Assembly: GCA_016712275.1 (NCBI GenBank)
Contig: JADJRI010000018.1
Location: 6,826 to 70,825, forward strand
Source of the DNA: Planctomycetota bacterium
GTDB taxonomy: Bacteria; Planctomycetota; Phycisphaerae; UBA1845; UTPLA1
Direction of reading: 5' to 3'
Length of the DNA stretch: 64,000 bases
The notes beneath the pieces were generated by a model. That model was not told the origin of the DNA and searched no databases. It saw nothing but the letters and a program-made list of their open reading frames with translations. Each line of letters starts with the position of its first letter. The first letter of the stretch is position 1. The position numbers and the translations under genes are program-made. Positions 57,273 through 64,000 of the stretch are shown here, piece after piece.

Positions 57273-58991
57273 ATGATGCTCTCGGAAGGGATGCCGACGG
57301 CCGTCTTCGGATGGATGGATTGGGCGATCATCGCCGCATACCTCGCATTTACGACCATGCTGGGGGCGCGGCTGTCCGGTAAGCAGTCGACGATTCGAGA
57401 TTTTTTCCTCGGTGGTCGGAAGCTGCCGTGGTGGGCGATCAGCGGGTCGATCATCGCCACCGAGATATCGGCCGCGACCTTCATTGCCGTGCCGGCGATG
57501 AGCTTCGCGGCCGGCGGCAACATGACTTATCTGCAGTTGGGGCTGGGGGCGATCATCGCCCGGATTGTGATCGGCCTGGTCTTCGTTCCGCGCTATTACG
57601 CAGAAGAAATCTACAGCCCGTATGACTACATGGGCAGCCGTCTGGGGCGCGTCAAGAGCATGACGACGCTGATATTTTTTGTCGGCGGCGTGCTGGGTCA
57701 GGGGGCGCGGGTGTACGTTGCGGCTTTTATTTTACGAAGCGTTGCAGGGATCGATCTAATCACGTCGATCTGGGTGATCGGCATTGTCGCGATCGGCTGG
57801 ACACTGCTCGGCGGCATCACCACCGTGATCTGGACGGACTTGATTCAATTTGGGGTGCTGGTGATCGGCGCGGCGTCGGCGCTGGTATTCTGCGTGTCGG
57901 CGGTCGAGGGTGGTGTCGGCGAGGTGACACGTATTGCGAGCGAGGCCGACAAATTCAGAATGATCGACGCGCGCTCGGACGCGGCACTCGGAATGACAAT
58001 TTGGACCGGCCTGTTCGCGATGCCGTTTCTGAATCTGGCGGCACTCGGCATCGATCAGGTGATGGCCCAGCGTATGTTCTGCTGCAAAACGCGCTCGCAG
58101 GCGACGCTGGCGATTATCGTGAGCTGCATCGGCCAGTTCATTGCCGTGCTGATGCTGCTGGTTGGCATTGCGCTGTATGCGTATTATCAGCACCATCCGT
58201 TGCCCGCCGGCATCGCCGCGATGGTCGGCAAGGACACGACGAGCATTCTGCCGCATTTTATTGCGACGAAAATGCCGCTCGGCGTTCGGGCCGTCATTGT
58301 CGCAGCCATTCTCGCCGCGGCCATTTCCTCGCTCGACTCCGCACTGGCCGCGCTGTCGCAAACGACGGTGAGCGCATTCAAGGCGCGGACCATTGCGTTT
58401 GCGAGGAGGGTCGGACTCATTCGCGGTCGCGCTCCGAGCGACATTGGCCTGTCGAAAGCGCTGGTTGTTTTTTGGGGAGTCGCGCTCTGCCTTATGGCGT
58501 CGGCCTGCGTGCCGATTCGCGGCCAATTCGACAGTGCCATTGAGCTGGTGCTGGGACTGGTCGCATTCACCTATGGGCCGCTGCTGGGTATTTTCCTGCT
58601 GGCATTTCTGCCGACAAATCGCGACGACCACGGACTGCCCTGGGCCGTGCCGATGGCCATTCTGGCGGTCTTTGGGCTTGTGGTGCATGCGGCGCCGTGG
58701 TCGCTCGGCGGCTATGAGGTGGCGTGGTCCGATCTTGTGGTCTGGGCGGGGTGCGCCGCGGCACTGGTCCTGGCTGCGGTACAATTTCGCGATGATCTGG
58801 CCAGAATCGGTTGCCTGACGGCGGTTGTTCTGGCCGTTCTTGCCCTGCATCATTTCTCCATTGGAACGACGGCGACCGGCAAGCCGATTTATCCGCATGC
58901 CTTTTGGGGTTATCCGATCGGGACGTTTGTCACACTGCTCATCGGATGGGGCGTTGGACGACCGCGACGGGGAAATCGGGCTCAGGTATAA
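57273..58991 (+). CDS. Sodium:solute symporter (SSS) family transporter
   Basis: About 572 residues with around 13 hydrophobic helices of the LeuT-fold SSS family. Opening RLSGKQSTIRDFFLGGRKLP and PWWAISGSIIATEISAATFI fits the family's first two helices; LGQGARVYVAAFILRSVAGI, the VIWTDLIQFGVLV motif and AISSLDSALAALSQTTVSAF complete the core. It imports an organic solute with sodium; the substrate is not evident. Its 45-base spacing to ygeW suggests a purine, ureide or amino-acid-derived substrate, but that is inference. The start may be ATG 57273, 57276 or 57291. The last helices near the C-terminus extend beyond the minimal core. Confidence 0.88.
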   Translation: MMLSEGMPTAVFGWMDWAIIAAYLAFTTMLGARLSGKQSTIRDFFLGGRKLPWWAISGSIIATEISAATFIAVPAMSFAAGGNMTYLQLGLGAIIARIVIGLVFVPRYYAEEIYSPYDYMGSRLGRVKSMTTLIFFVGGVLGQGARVYVAAFILRSVAGIDLITSIWVIGIVAIGWTLLGGITTVIWTDLIQFGVLVIGAASALVFCVSAVEGGVGEVTRIASEADKFRMIDARSDAALGMTIWTGLFAMPFLNLAALGIDQVMAQRMFCCKTRSQATLAIIVSCIGQFIAVLMLLVGIALYAYYQHHPLPAGIAAMVGKDTTSILPHFIATKMPLGVRAVIVAAILAAAISSLDSALAALSQTTVSAFKARTIAFARRVGLIRGRAPSDIGLSKALVVFWGVALCLMASACVPIRGQFDSAIELVLGLVAFTYGPLLGIFLLAFLPTNRDDHGLPWAVPMAILAVFGLVVHAAPWSLGGYEVAWSDLVVWAGCAAALVLAAVQFRDDLARIGCLTAVVLAVLALHHFSIGTTATGKPIYPHAFWGYPIGTFVTLLIGWGVGRPRRGNRAQV

Positions 58992-59036
58992 TTCGAGTTG
59001 TCGAACATTCATAAGCTACATGGGAGAATTGCCATT

Positions 59037-60074
59037 ATGGATAAGTCACTCAAGGGCCGCGATTACATTGAGACGCAGGATTTCACGCTGCAGGAGATCA
59101 ACCAGCTTCTCGACGTGGCGAAGGACTTGAAGGCCAAGTTTCATCGCGGCGAACCGACCATCCTGCTGCCGCATCAAACTGTGTTTCTACTCTTCTTCGA
59201 CAACAGCACGCGCACGCGCAATGCGTTTGAGGCCGGTGCGACGCAGCTTGGGGCGGATGCACATTTTCTTGATAGCAAGGTCACACAAATCGCGCATGGC
59301 GAGACTGCAAAGGACACGGGCCTCATTCTCGGTTCGATGGGTCACGGCATCGCCATTCGCCACGACCTGATTCTCGACGAGGGCAACAAATACATGCGCG
59401 AGGTGGCGGCGGCCACTGAAGTGCCGGTCATGAACATGCAATGCGACGTGGACCATCCGACGCAGACGCTGGCGGACATCATGACGATTCGCGAGATTTT
59501 CGGCGACGATCTGCGCGGCCGGAAGATCGCCGTGAGCTGGGCCTATTCGCCGTCGTATGCCAAGCCGCTCTCGGTGCCGCAGGGGCTGATTACGTTGATG
59601 ACTCGGATGGGCATGGATGTGACACTGGCGCATCCGCCGGAGTACCGGCTGATGGACCGCTGCATGAAAACCGCGCGGGAGAACGCGAACGCTGCCGGCA
59701 CGAAATTCGAGGTGGTCGACAACATGGACGACGCATTCAAGAACGCGGACATTGTCTATCCGAAGAGTTGGGGGCCGTATGACCTGATGCTCCAACGGAG
59801 AGATGCCCGCAGCGATGCGCAGATGAAGCAGATCGAGGAGCAGATGCTCTCGATGAACGCCCGATACAAGCCGTGGATTTGCAACAGCGAGCGCATGCAA
59901 CGGGCCCGCAAGACGGCGATCTACATGCATTGCCTGCCGGCCGACCGCAACGCGGAAGTGACGAATGAGGTGATCGACGGGCCGCAATCGGTTGTGTTCC
60001 AGGAGGCCGAGAACCGGCTGCACACGGCGAAAGCGATCATGGCGTCGACGATGCGGGAGCGGCCATTCAAATAA
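59037..60074 (+). CDS. ygeW: YgeW-family knotted carbamoyltransferase
   Basis: A 345-residue member of the ornithine/aspartate carbamoyltransferase superfamily. The carbamoyl-phosphate loop is DNSTRTRNAFEAGA. YgeW-like blocks follow: SKVTQIAHGETAKDTG, QCDVDHPTQTLADIMTIREI, VSWAYSPSYAKPLSVPQGL, ADIVYPKSWGPYDLM and IYMHCLPADRNAEV. These resemble E. coli YgeW more than ArgF. YgeW is a catalytically uncertain carbamoyltransferase from selenium-linked purine/ureide loci; it probably forms or splits a carbamoyl-amine with carbamoyl phosphate. GGGAG lies 10 bases before ATG 59037. Downstream carbamate kinase would convert carbamoyl phosphate plus ADP to ATP. Confidence 0.88.
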   Translation: MDKSLKGRDYIETQDFTLQEINQLLDVAKDLKAKFHRGEPTILLPHQTVFLLFFDNSTRTRNAFEAGATQLGADAHFLDSKVTQIAHGETAKDTGLILGSMGHGIAIRHDLILDEGNKYMREVAAATEVPVMNMQCDVDHPTQTLADIMTIREIFGDDLRGRKIAVSWAYSPSYAKPLSVPQGLITLMTRMGMDVTLAHPPEYRLMDRCMKTARENANAAGTKFEVVDNMDDAFKNADIVYPKSWGPYDLMLQRRDARSDAQMKQIEEQMLSMNARYKPWICNSERMQRARKTAIYMHCLPADRNAEVTNEVIDGPQSVVFQEAENRLHTAKAIMASTMRERPFK

Positions 60075-60128
60075 GTAAAGCAGCTATGATTTGCGAGAAG
60101 GTTGCTGTCAGAGATAAGGAATCCAGCC

Positions 60129-60386
60129 ATGACACTTCAAATTACTCTCAATTCCGAAGCCGAGGAAAGACTGCGCCGCCGGGCTCAGGCCAATGGTGAG
60201 GATGTCGCAGTCTGCGCGGCCCAGTTAATTCAAGAGGCACTTCGGGAACCTTCGCTTGACGAGGTTCTCGCCCCGGTACGCAAGGCCTTCGAGGAAAGTG
60301 GCATGACGGAGGACGAGTTGTCCGACTTATTGGAACGTGAAAAACACGCCATGCGTGCCGAGCGCCGCCAAAAAGAAAGCCAATAG
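60129..60386 (+). CDS. Antitoxin candidate of a PIN toxin pair
   Basis: An 85-residue protein starting at ATG 60129 (TLQITLNSEAEERLRRRAQA). It shows a short beta-strand then helix pattern like ribbon-helix-helix antitoxins, followed by an acidic tail (LDEVLAPVRKAFEESGMTED) that would wrap the toxin. It lies 54 bases after ygeW and 35 bases before a PIN toxin gene on the same strand. The order antitoxin-toxin is canonical. DNA binding by the N-terminus and autoregulation are inferred from the family. Confidence 0.72.
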   Translation: MTLQITLNSEAEERLRRRAQANGEDVAVCAAQLIQEALREPSLDEVLAPVRKAFEESGMTEDELSDLLEREKHAMRAERRQKESQ

Positions 60387-60421
60387 TCGGGCCTGGACGG
60401 CCTTGGAATCGGAGCCGACAC

Positions 60422-60898
60422 ATGGATGTCTCGCCACCCCGTGTAGTATTTGATTGTAACATCCTGTTTCAAGCGCTCATCAGTTCGAATGGTCCATCTC
60501 ACCGTTGCTTTCGAGTTGCAAGCGAGGGTCGCACGGCCTTATTTGTCAGTGAGTTTATTTTCTCAGAATTGCGTGAGGTCGCGGTTCGCCAGGAATTGAG
60601 TGAGAAATTCGCACTCGATGCCCAACGTGTGGAGAGATTTATTAAAGAAGCAAGAAAAGTAGCCCACTGTATTTCGCATGTTTCGGATGCATATCAGCAC
60701 CCTTTTGATCCGAAAGATTCTCATTACATAAACCTCGCCTTGGCGGCCAATGCCAAACTCGTTGTAAGCCGTGACAATCACCTATTGATGCTGAACAATG
60801 CCGTTCGGCCGGAAGGGAGAGATTTCCAGCAACGGTTTCCTGATCTGCGTATTCTTGACCCGTCGAGGTTTCTAAAGGAACTGGATCGCACGCCATGA
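60422..60898 (+). CDS. PIN-domain toxin (PIN_3-type)
   Basis: A 158-residue PIN-domain ribonuclease candidate. RVVFDCNILFQALISSNGPS supplies the first Asp and the typical N/I/L pattern of the PIN_3 'putative toxin' group; FVSEFIFSELREV supplies Glu; and HPFDPKDSHYINLALAANAK with VVSRDNHLLML supplies the C-terminal acidic residues. The last four bases overlap the ATG of the carbamate kinase, so the toxin is inserted between ygeW and arcC without a promoter-sized gap. Its codon use and G+C seem more AT-rich than those neighbours, suggesting acquisition. Confidence 0.82.
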   Translation: MDVSPPRVVFDCNILFQALISSNGPSHRCFRVASEGRTALFVSEFIFSELREVAVRQELSEKFALDAQRVERFIKEARKVAHCISHVSDAYQHPFDPKDSHYINLALAANAKLVVSRDNHLLMLNNAVRPEGRDFQQRFPDLRILDPSRFLKELDRTP

Positions 60899-61839
60899 AA
60901 ACAGTCATCGCCATCGGTGGAAACGCACTCGTCGAGCCGAGCGGTCGGGGGGACATTACGGCGCAGTTTTCTCGCAGCAGAATGGTCGCCAGGACGCTGG
61001 CCGATCTCATATTGCAAGGGTGGCAGGTCACTGTCACGCATGGCAATGGCCCGCAGGTCGGGTCGATCATGCGTCGGGTCGAGATTTCGTCGGGCGAGGT
61101 GTATCCGATCGATTTGGGTCTGGCGGTCGCGGACACGCAGGCGGGCATGGGGTACATGATCGCGCAGACGCTGCGAAATGAATTGCGGCGGCGCGGCGCG
61201 GATCGGGAGTGCGTAGCCGTCGTCACCACGGTCGTGGTCGATGCCAAGGACCCGGCATTCGCGAATCCCGCGAAGCCGATCGGCCCGTTTATGAGGCAGC
61301 AGGAGGCCGAGCTGCATCGCGACCGCGACGGCTGGAAGATCGTCGAGGATTCCGGGCGCGGCTGGCGGCGGGTTGTGCCTTCGCCGAGGCCGGTGCGCAT
61401 CGGGGAATTGGGGACGATCAAGGAACTGGTGCAACGGGGGCACATGCTGGTGGCCGGCGGCGGCGGGGGCGTGCCGGTGATCGAAAAGGAAAATGGCGAG
61501 ATTCACGGCGTGGAAGCGGTGATCGACAAGGACTTAACGAGTGCCATCATCGCGGCAGAGATCGGCGCGGATGCGCTGGTGCTGGTGACGGCCGTGGAGC
61601 ATGTGTACGTGAACTTCGGCAAGCCGGACCAGCGCGGATTGACGAAGGTAAACGTGGCGGAAATCGAAAAGCACATCGCGGACAAGCAGTTCCCGCCGGG
61701 TTCGATGCTGCCGAAGATTCAGGCGGCGGTGCAGTTTTTGAAGGCGCGGAACGATGCGACGGCGCGGGTGATCGTGGCGGATTTGGACAAGGTGCCGGCG
61801 GCACTAAAAGGCGAGACCGGTACGACGATTACGTTGTGA
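60895..61839 (+). CDS. arcC: Carbamate kinase (ArcC/YqeA-type)
   Basis: A 314-residue amino-acid-kinase fold enzyme. KTVIAIGGNALVEPSGRG, VTHGNGPQVGSIMRRVE, GYMIAQTLRNEL, NPAKPIGPF and DSGRGWRRVVPSPRPVRI are carbamate kinase signatures; AGGGGGVPVIEKENG and EAVIDKDLTSAIIAAEIGAD complete the phosphate-binding site. It makes ATP from carbamoyl phosphate and ADP, releasing carbamate (ammonia plus carbon dioxide). In this operon it is the energy-yielding last step after YgeW. It starts within the stop of the PIN toxin (ATGA overlap). A long hairpin follows at 61862. Confidence 0.93.
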   Translation: MKTVIAIGGNALVEPSGRGDITAQFSRSRMVARTLADLILQGWQVTVTHGNGPQVGSIMRRVEISSGEVYPIDLGLAVADTQAGMGYMIAQTLRNELRRRGADRECVAVVTTVVVDAKDPAFANPAKPIGPFMRQQEAELHRDRDGWKIVEDSGRGWRRVVPSPRPVRIGELGTIKELVQRGHMLVAGGGGGVPVIEKENGEIHGVEAVIDKDLTSAIIAAEIGADALVLVTAVEHVYVNFGKPDQRGLTKVNVAEIEKHIADKQFPPGSMLPKIQAAVQFLKARNDATARVIVADLDKVPAALKGETGTTITL

Positions 61840-61861
61840 GCGCCGCAGAGTCGCCGGAAAT

Positions 61862-61922
61862 GCAGGTCGCGAATGGGTGTGGCACAGGTTAATAACCTGT
61901 GCCACACCCATTCGTGACCTGC
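61862..61922. repeat. Palindromic dispersed repeat, copy 5 (longest; possible bidirectional terminator)
   Basis: Thirty-base arms with one mismatch around a central A; the inner part has GTGTGGCACAGGTTA. It lies between the convergent 3' ends of arcC and ssnA and may terminate both. Confidence 0.85.
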
Positions 61923-61944
61923 GAACTGAAGTAATCGGATCAAC

Positions 61945-63468
61945 TTAATCGTCGTAGCCGATGTCCTGCATTCTCTTCCATAGCTCCGCCGTACTGATGG
62001 CAGCCATTCCGCGAATCTCGCGAGGCATTCGTCGTGCCCCGTGAGAAGTGAATTTCATTTCGCCGCCAATTAGCACGTCATGTGTGTTGTGCGCGCCCAT
62101 GCCGAAAATGAAATGGGCCGACGCATTGCCGGCGTTCAACGGCGTTGTGGGAATGTAATTGGTGATGACGATGTCGGCGGCCGCGCCCGGTTCAAGTTTG
62201 CCGAGGGTGCGGTTAAGTATGGCGCTGGCGACGCGGGCGTTTTGGGCGAGCATGTCGAGAATTCGGCCGGGTGTCACGCCGGTAGCGTTTTCGGCGTTTG
62301 TGGCGGTTTTCTCCGCAGCAGACCGGGCGCTGACGCTTCCGGCTCGTTTTGCATCTTCGGGTTCGACGGATCGTTTATATTGCGAGTCGCGGTATTTGAA
62401 CCACGCGGTTTTCGCTTCGGTAATCATGTCGCCGCCGATTCCGTCGGTGCCGAGGAGCACGCGCGACATGTGCGGAATTGGTGCATAGCCGACGACGTTG
62501 TTCATGTTCGAGCGGGGGTTGTGGGCGATGCCGGCGGCGAGGGATGACAGACTTGCGGCATCGGCCGGGGCGAGATGCGTGCCATGACCGAGGATCGAGC
62601 GGGAAATCAGGGTGTTGGCTGGTGTCGCGGCGTCCGGGTGGCACCGGCTATTAGCCGGTGCCACACCGGCCGTCGATTCAACAGCCGATGGCTCATTGGA
62701 TGCTGCGACCAGATCACTCGCAATAAATCCGCAGTTTCGAAGGCGATCGAGGAGCGGTGCGCCGTATTCGGCGCGGCAGATCGCATCGTCGCAAGGGTCT
62801 TCGGCGACGTGGATGTGGATGCCGGTTTCAAATTGCTCGGCCAAGTCGACGCAAGCTCGAAGCGAGACATCAGAGAGGGTGAAAGCAGCATGAGCGCCGA
62901 CCAGCGCGCCGAAGCGGCCGTCGGTCCTGGTTTTGCATTTATCGAGATACCGCCGATTTTCCGCGAGGCCCGCTTCGAAACCTGTCAGGCCGTTGCGATC
63001 AGTTGTTTCGTAACAAAGGACCGCGCGAAGGCCGATATCGCGAATGCCCTTTTCGATGAGATCGAGGCTGCCCTCGATGCAATTCGGTGAGGCGTGGTGG
63101 TCGATGAGCGTTGTCGTGCCGCATGCCAGCGCATCCAGCGCGCCGACGCGGGCGCTCATTTCGATCGATTCGGCGTCGAGGGCACGGTCGAGCCGCCACC
63201 AGATGAACTTGAGAATCTCGTGGAAATTCTTCGGCTGCTTTTCCGGCATTGGCATGCCGGTGGCGAGGGCGGAGTAGAGGTGGGTGTGGCCGTTCACCAA
63301 GCCCGGCAGGACGATGGCCCCTTCACAGTCGATGACGGTATCGCCGGGCTGTGATTGAACCGTCGGCCCGGCGGCGACGATCGTGGGACCTTCGATGCGG
63401 ATGCCGCCCGATTCGATCTTGATCGGATCGAGATGAAACAGAATCGCGTTGGTCAGCGTGATCGGCAT
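61945..63468 (-). CDS. ssnA: SsnA-like amidohydrolase with two repeat-derived insertions
   Basis: A 507-residue cyclic amidohydrolase (metal-dependent deaminase type). Metal/catalytic pieces: LVNGHTHLYSALA (HxH), IHIHVAEDPCDD (His), ILGHGTHLAP (His) and LLGTDGIGGDM (Asp). It matches SsnA, a selenium-locus aminohydrolase acting on purine-like substrates. Members are about 440 residues; the excess is two insertions. One (near AGVAPANSRCHP) encodes the palindromic repeat at 62638-62664; the other (AKRAGSVSARS) encodes the 25-base repeat at 62323-62347. Both keep the frame, between helices and outside the metal motifs, so activity could survive. The gene is convergent with the arcC operon. Confidence 0.87.
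   Translation of the reverse strand: MPITLTNAILFHLDPIKIESGGIRIEGPTIVAAGPTVQSQPGDTVIDCEGAIVLPGLVNGHTHLYSALATGMPMPEKQPKNFHEILKFIWWRLDRALDAESIEMSARVGALDALACGTTTLIDHHASPNCIEGSLDLIEKGIRDIGLRAVLCYETTDRNGLTGFEAGLAENRRYLDKCKTRTDGRFGALVGAHAAFTLSDVSLRACVDLAEQFETGIHIHVAEDPCDDAICRAEYGAPLLDRLRNCGFIASDLVAASNEPSAVESTAGVAPANSRCHPDAATPANTLISRSILGHGTHLAPADAASLSSLAAGIAHNPRSNMNNVVGYAPIPHMSRVLLGTDGIGGDMITEAKTAWFKYRDSQYKRSVEPEDAKRAGSVSARSAAEKTATNAENATGVTPGRILDMLAQNARVASAILNRTLGKLEPGAAADIVITNYIPTTPLNAGNASAHFIFGMGAHNTHDVLIGGEMKFTSHGARRMPREIRGMAAISTAELWKRMQDIGYDD
62323..62347. repeat. 25-base dispersed repeat inside ssnA
   Basis: Identical over 25 bases to 57204-57228 and an inverted near copy of 57157-57181 (two mismatches). 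In ssnA it is translated as KRAGSVSARS. Confidence 0.85.
62638..62664. repeat. Palindromic dispersed repeat, copy 6, inside ssnA
   Basis: Perfect 13-base arms GTGGCACCGGCTA and TAGCCGGTGCCAC around T. It is translated on the minus strand as VAPANSRCH. In one of the other two minus-strand frames the element contains a TAA. Confidence 0.9.
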
Positions 63469-63503
63469 TGAATTTCTTGCGTATTGACTCTTAGGCGTTT
63501 CGT

Positions 63504-63525
63504 CGTCCGGCAGGGGCGCCGGACG
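63504..63525 (-). terminator. Stop-abutting hairpin, CGTCCGG family, copy 2
   Basis: Arms CGTCCGGC and GCCGGACG around AGGGGC. On the minus strand it begins at the base after a TAG (63528-63526), as in the copy after yebC at 565. Confidence 0.55.
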
Positions 63526-64000
63526 CTACTGGGCGCGAACATCTCCGCCTCGATAAGTCTAACGTATTCGACTGCCGTTGCATCGGAAATCGTCGGCCGC
63601 GTGTATGTCAGCGTGAAATTGAGGCGGTCGCCGAAACGCGAGAAAACCGGATTGAGGGCGGGGGGGTTGGTGTTGGGTCCGCCGCCCCACAGGTTGGTGA
63701 TGGTTGCGTGGCCGATGCGGCGAACGGGCGGGTTGATTTCGCCATAGAACGAGTTGCCGGTGACGAATCGGCCGCCGCCAAATGGAAGCGCGAATATCAA
63801 TTCATATGCCCAGGCATGAATGAGCGAGGCGGCCCACATCATGGTCCACTGGGAGGAGGTCGCCGCAAGCGCATGGTGGCATTGAGCTGCTCGAGAATCA
63901 GGCGGCCGACGGCCTGCGGATCCTCGATCTGATCCCTCGGGATGCACAGCTAGGCGAGACCAGGTAATTGCCGTTCATCGGTCGGCGATCGAAGAGGCGG
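63526..64000 (-). CDS. Partial gene at window edge, unknown (several frameshifts)
   Basis: Coding signal on the minus strand continues to the right edge, split over frames: MNGNYLVSP near 63970, then DQIEDPQAVGRLILEQLNAT, then (after about 63860) ASLIHAWAYELIFALPFGGG, INPPVRRIGHATITNLWGGG and LNFTLTYTRPTISDATAVEY. The last pattern loosely recalls the C-terminal part of condensation/acyltransferase (CoA-dependent acyltransferase) folds, but I would not name it. The open frame reads on to 63453 with a basic tail encoded partly by the hairpin, so I place the real stop at the TAG 63528-63526 after one more shift. The protein is incomplete at its N-terminus. Confidence 0.45.

Noticed and set aside
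1..64000. tRNA, rRNA or CRISPR features
   Set aside because: No T-loop/anticodon pattern with CCA-proximal pairing, no rRNA stretch and no regularly spaced direct repeats were found by eye.

Overview
The window looks like a chromosomal segment of a planctomycete-like bacterium (phylum Planctomycetota, perhaps near Phycisphaerae), by eye about 58-60% G+C. Pointers are three secreted proteins with dockerin-like C-termini, a prepilin with the planctomycete-style DGHA tail, a giant alpha-2-macroglobulin-type protein, a PilM-PilN fusion and dense short hairpin repeats. The lineage is inferred from gene content only. No rRNA, tRNA or CRISPR array was recognised.

Layout. 1-5 kb: end of a YebC gene, a BtuF/BtuD/BtuC-type importer, a membrane-anchored tyrosine phosphatase and an LAB_N membrane protein. 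5-7.4 kb: a PreT/GltD-like oxidoreductase on the minus strand behind a leaderless-looking promoter, then a broken flgM. 7.6-14 kb: a secreted protein plus matrixin-like protease pair, a zinc importer (znuA, znuC, znuB) behind a Zur-like operator, and a PIN-domain gene pair. 14-23 kb: one roughly 2,900-residue TPR/alpha-2-macroglobulin gene. 23-32 kb: an S9 peptidase and a cluster of secreted Cys-rich, dockerin and TPR proteins. 32-44 kb: CoA-binding protein, sulfotransferase, S46 peptidase, Mrp ATPase, prepilin, RadA and an O-antigen-ligase/TPR protein. 44-50 kb: SNase, aspartokinase, PurM, SUFU-like protein and a GT39-type glycosyltransferase. 50-64 kb: ygeY, a three-gene pilM/N/O-like operon, then sodium symporter, ygeW, PIN toxin-antitoxin pair, carbamate kinase and convergent ssnA.

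Working together. ygeY, ygeW, a carbamate kinase and ssnA are the hallmark genes of the anaerobic, selenium-linked purine/ureide catabolic locus of enterobacteria and gut anaerobes. With the adjacent symporter and the distant PreT-like protein they suggest uptake of a purine- or ureide-derived solute and energy recovery through carbamoyl phosphate. The S9 and S46 peptidases, the matrixin and the Cys-rich proteins suggest an envelope devoted to peptide handling and surface display.

Two cautions. About 30 apparent frameshifts, some at homopolymers and some in housekeeping genes such as purM, mean that many genes are given here as single loci spanning the breaks; I read these mainly as sequence errors. 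Several families of short palindromic repeats are scattered through the window, and two have entered the ssnA reading frame.
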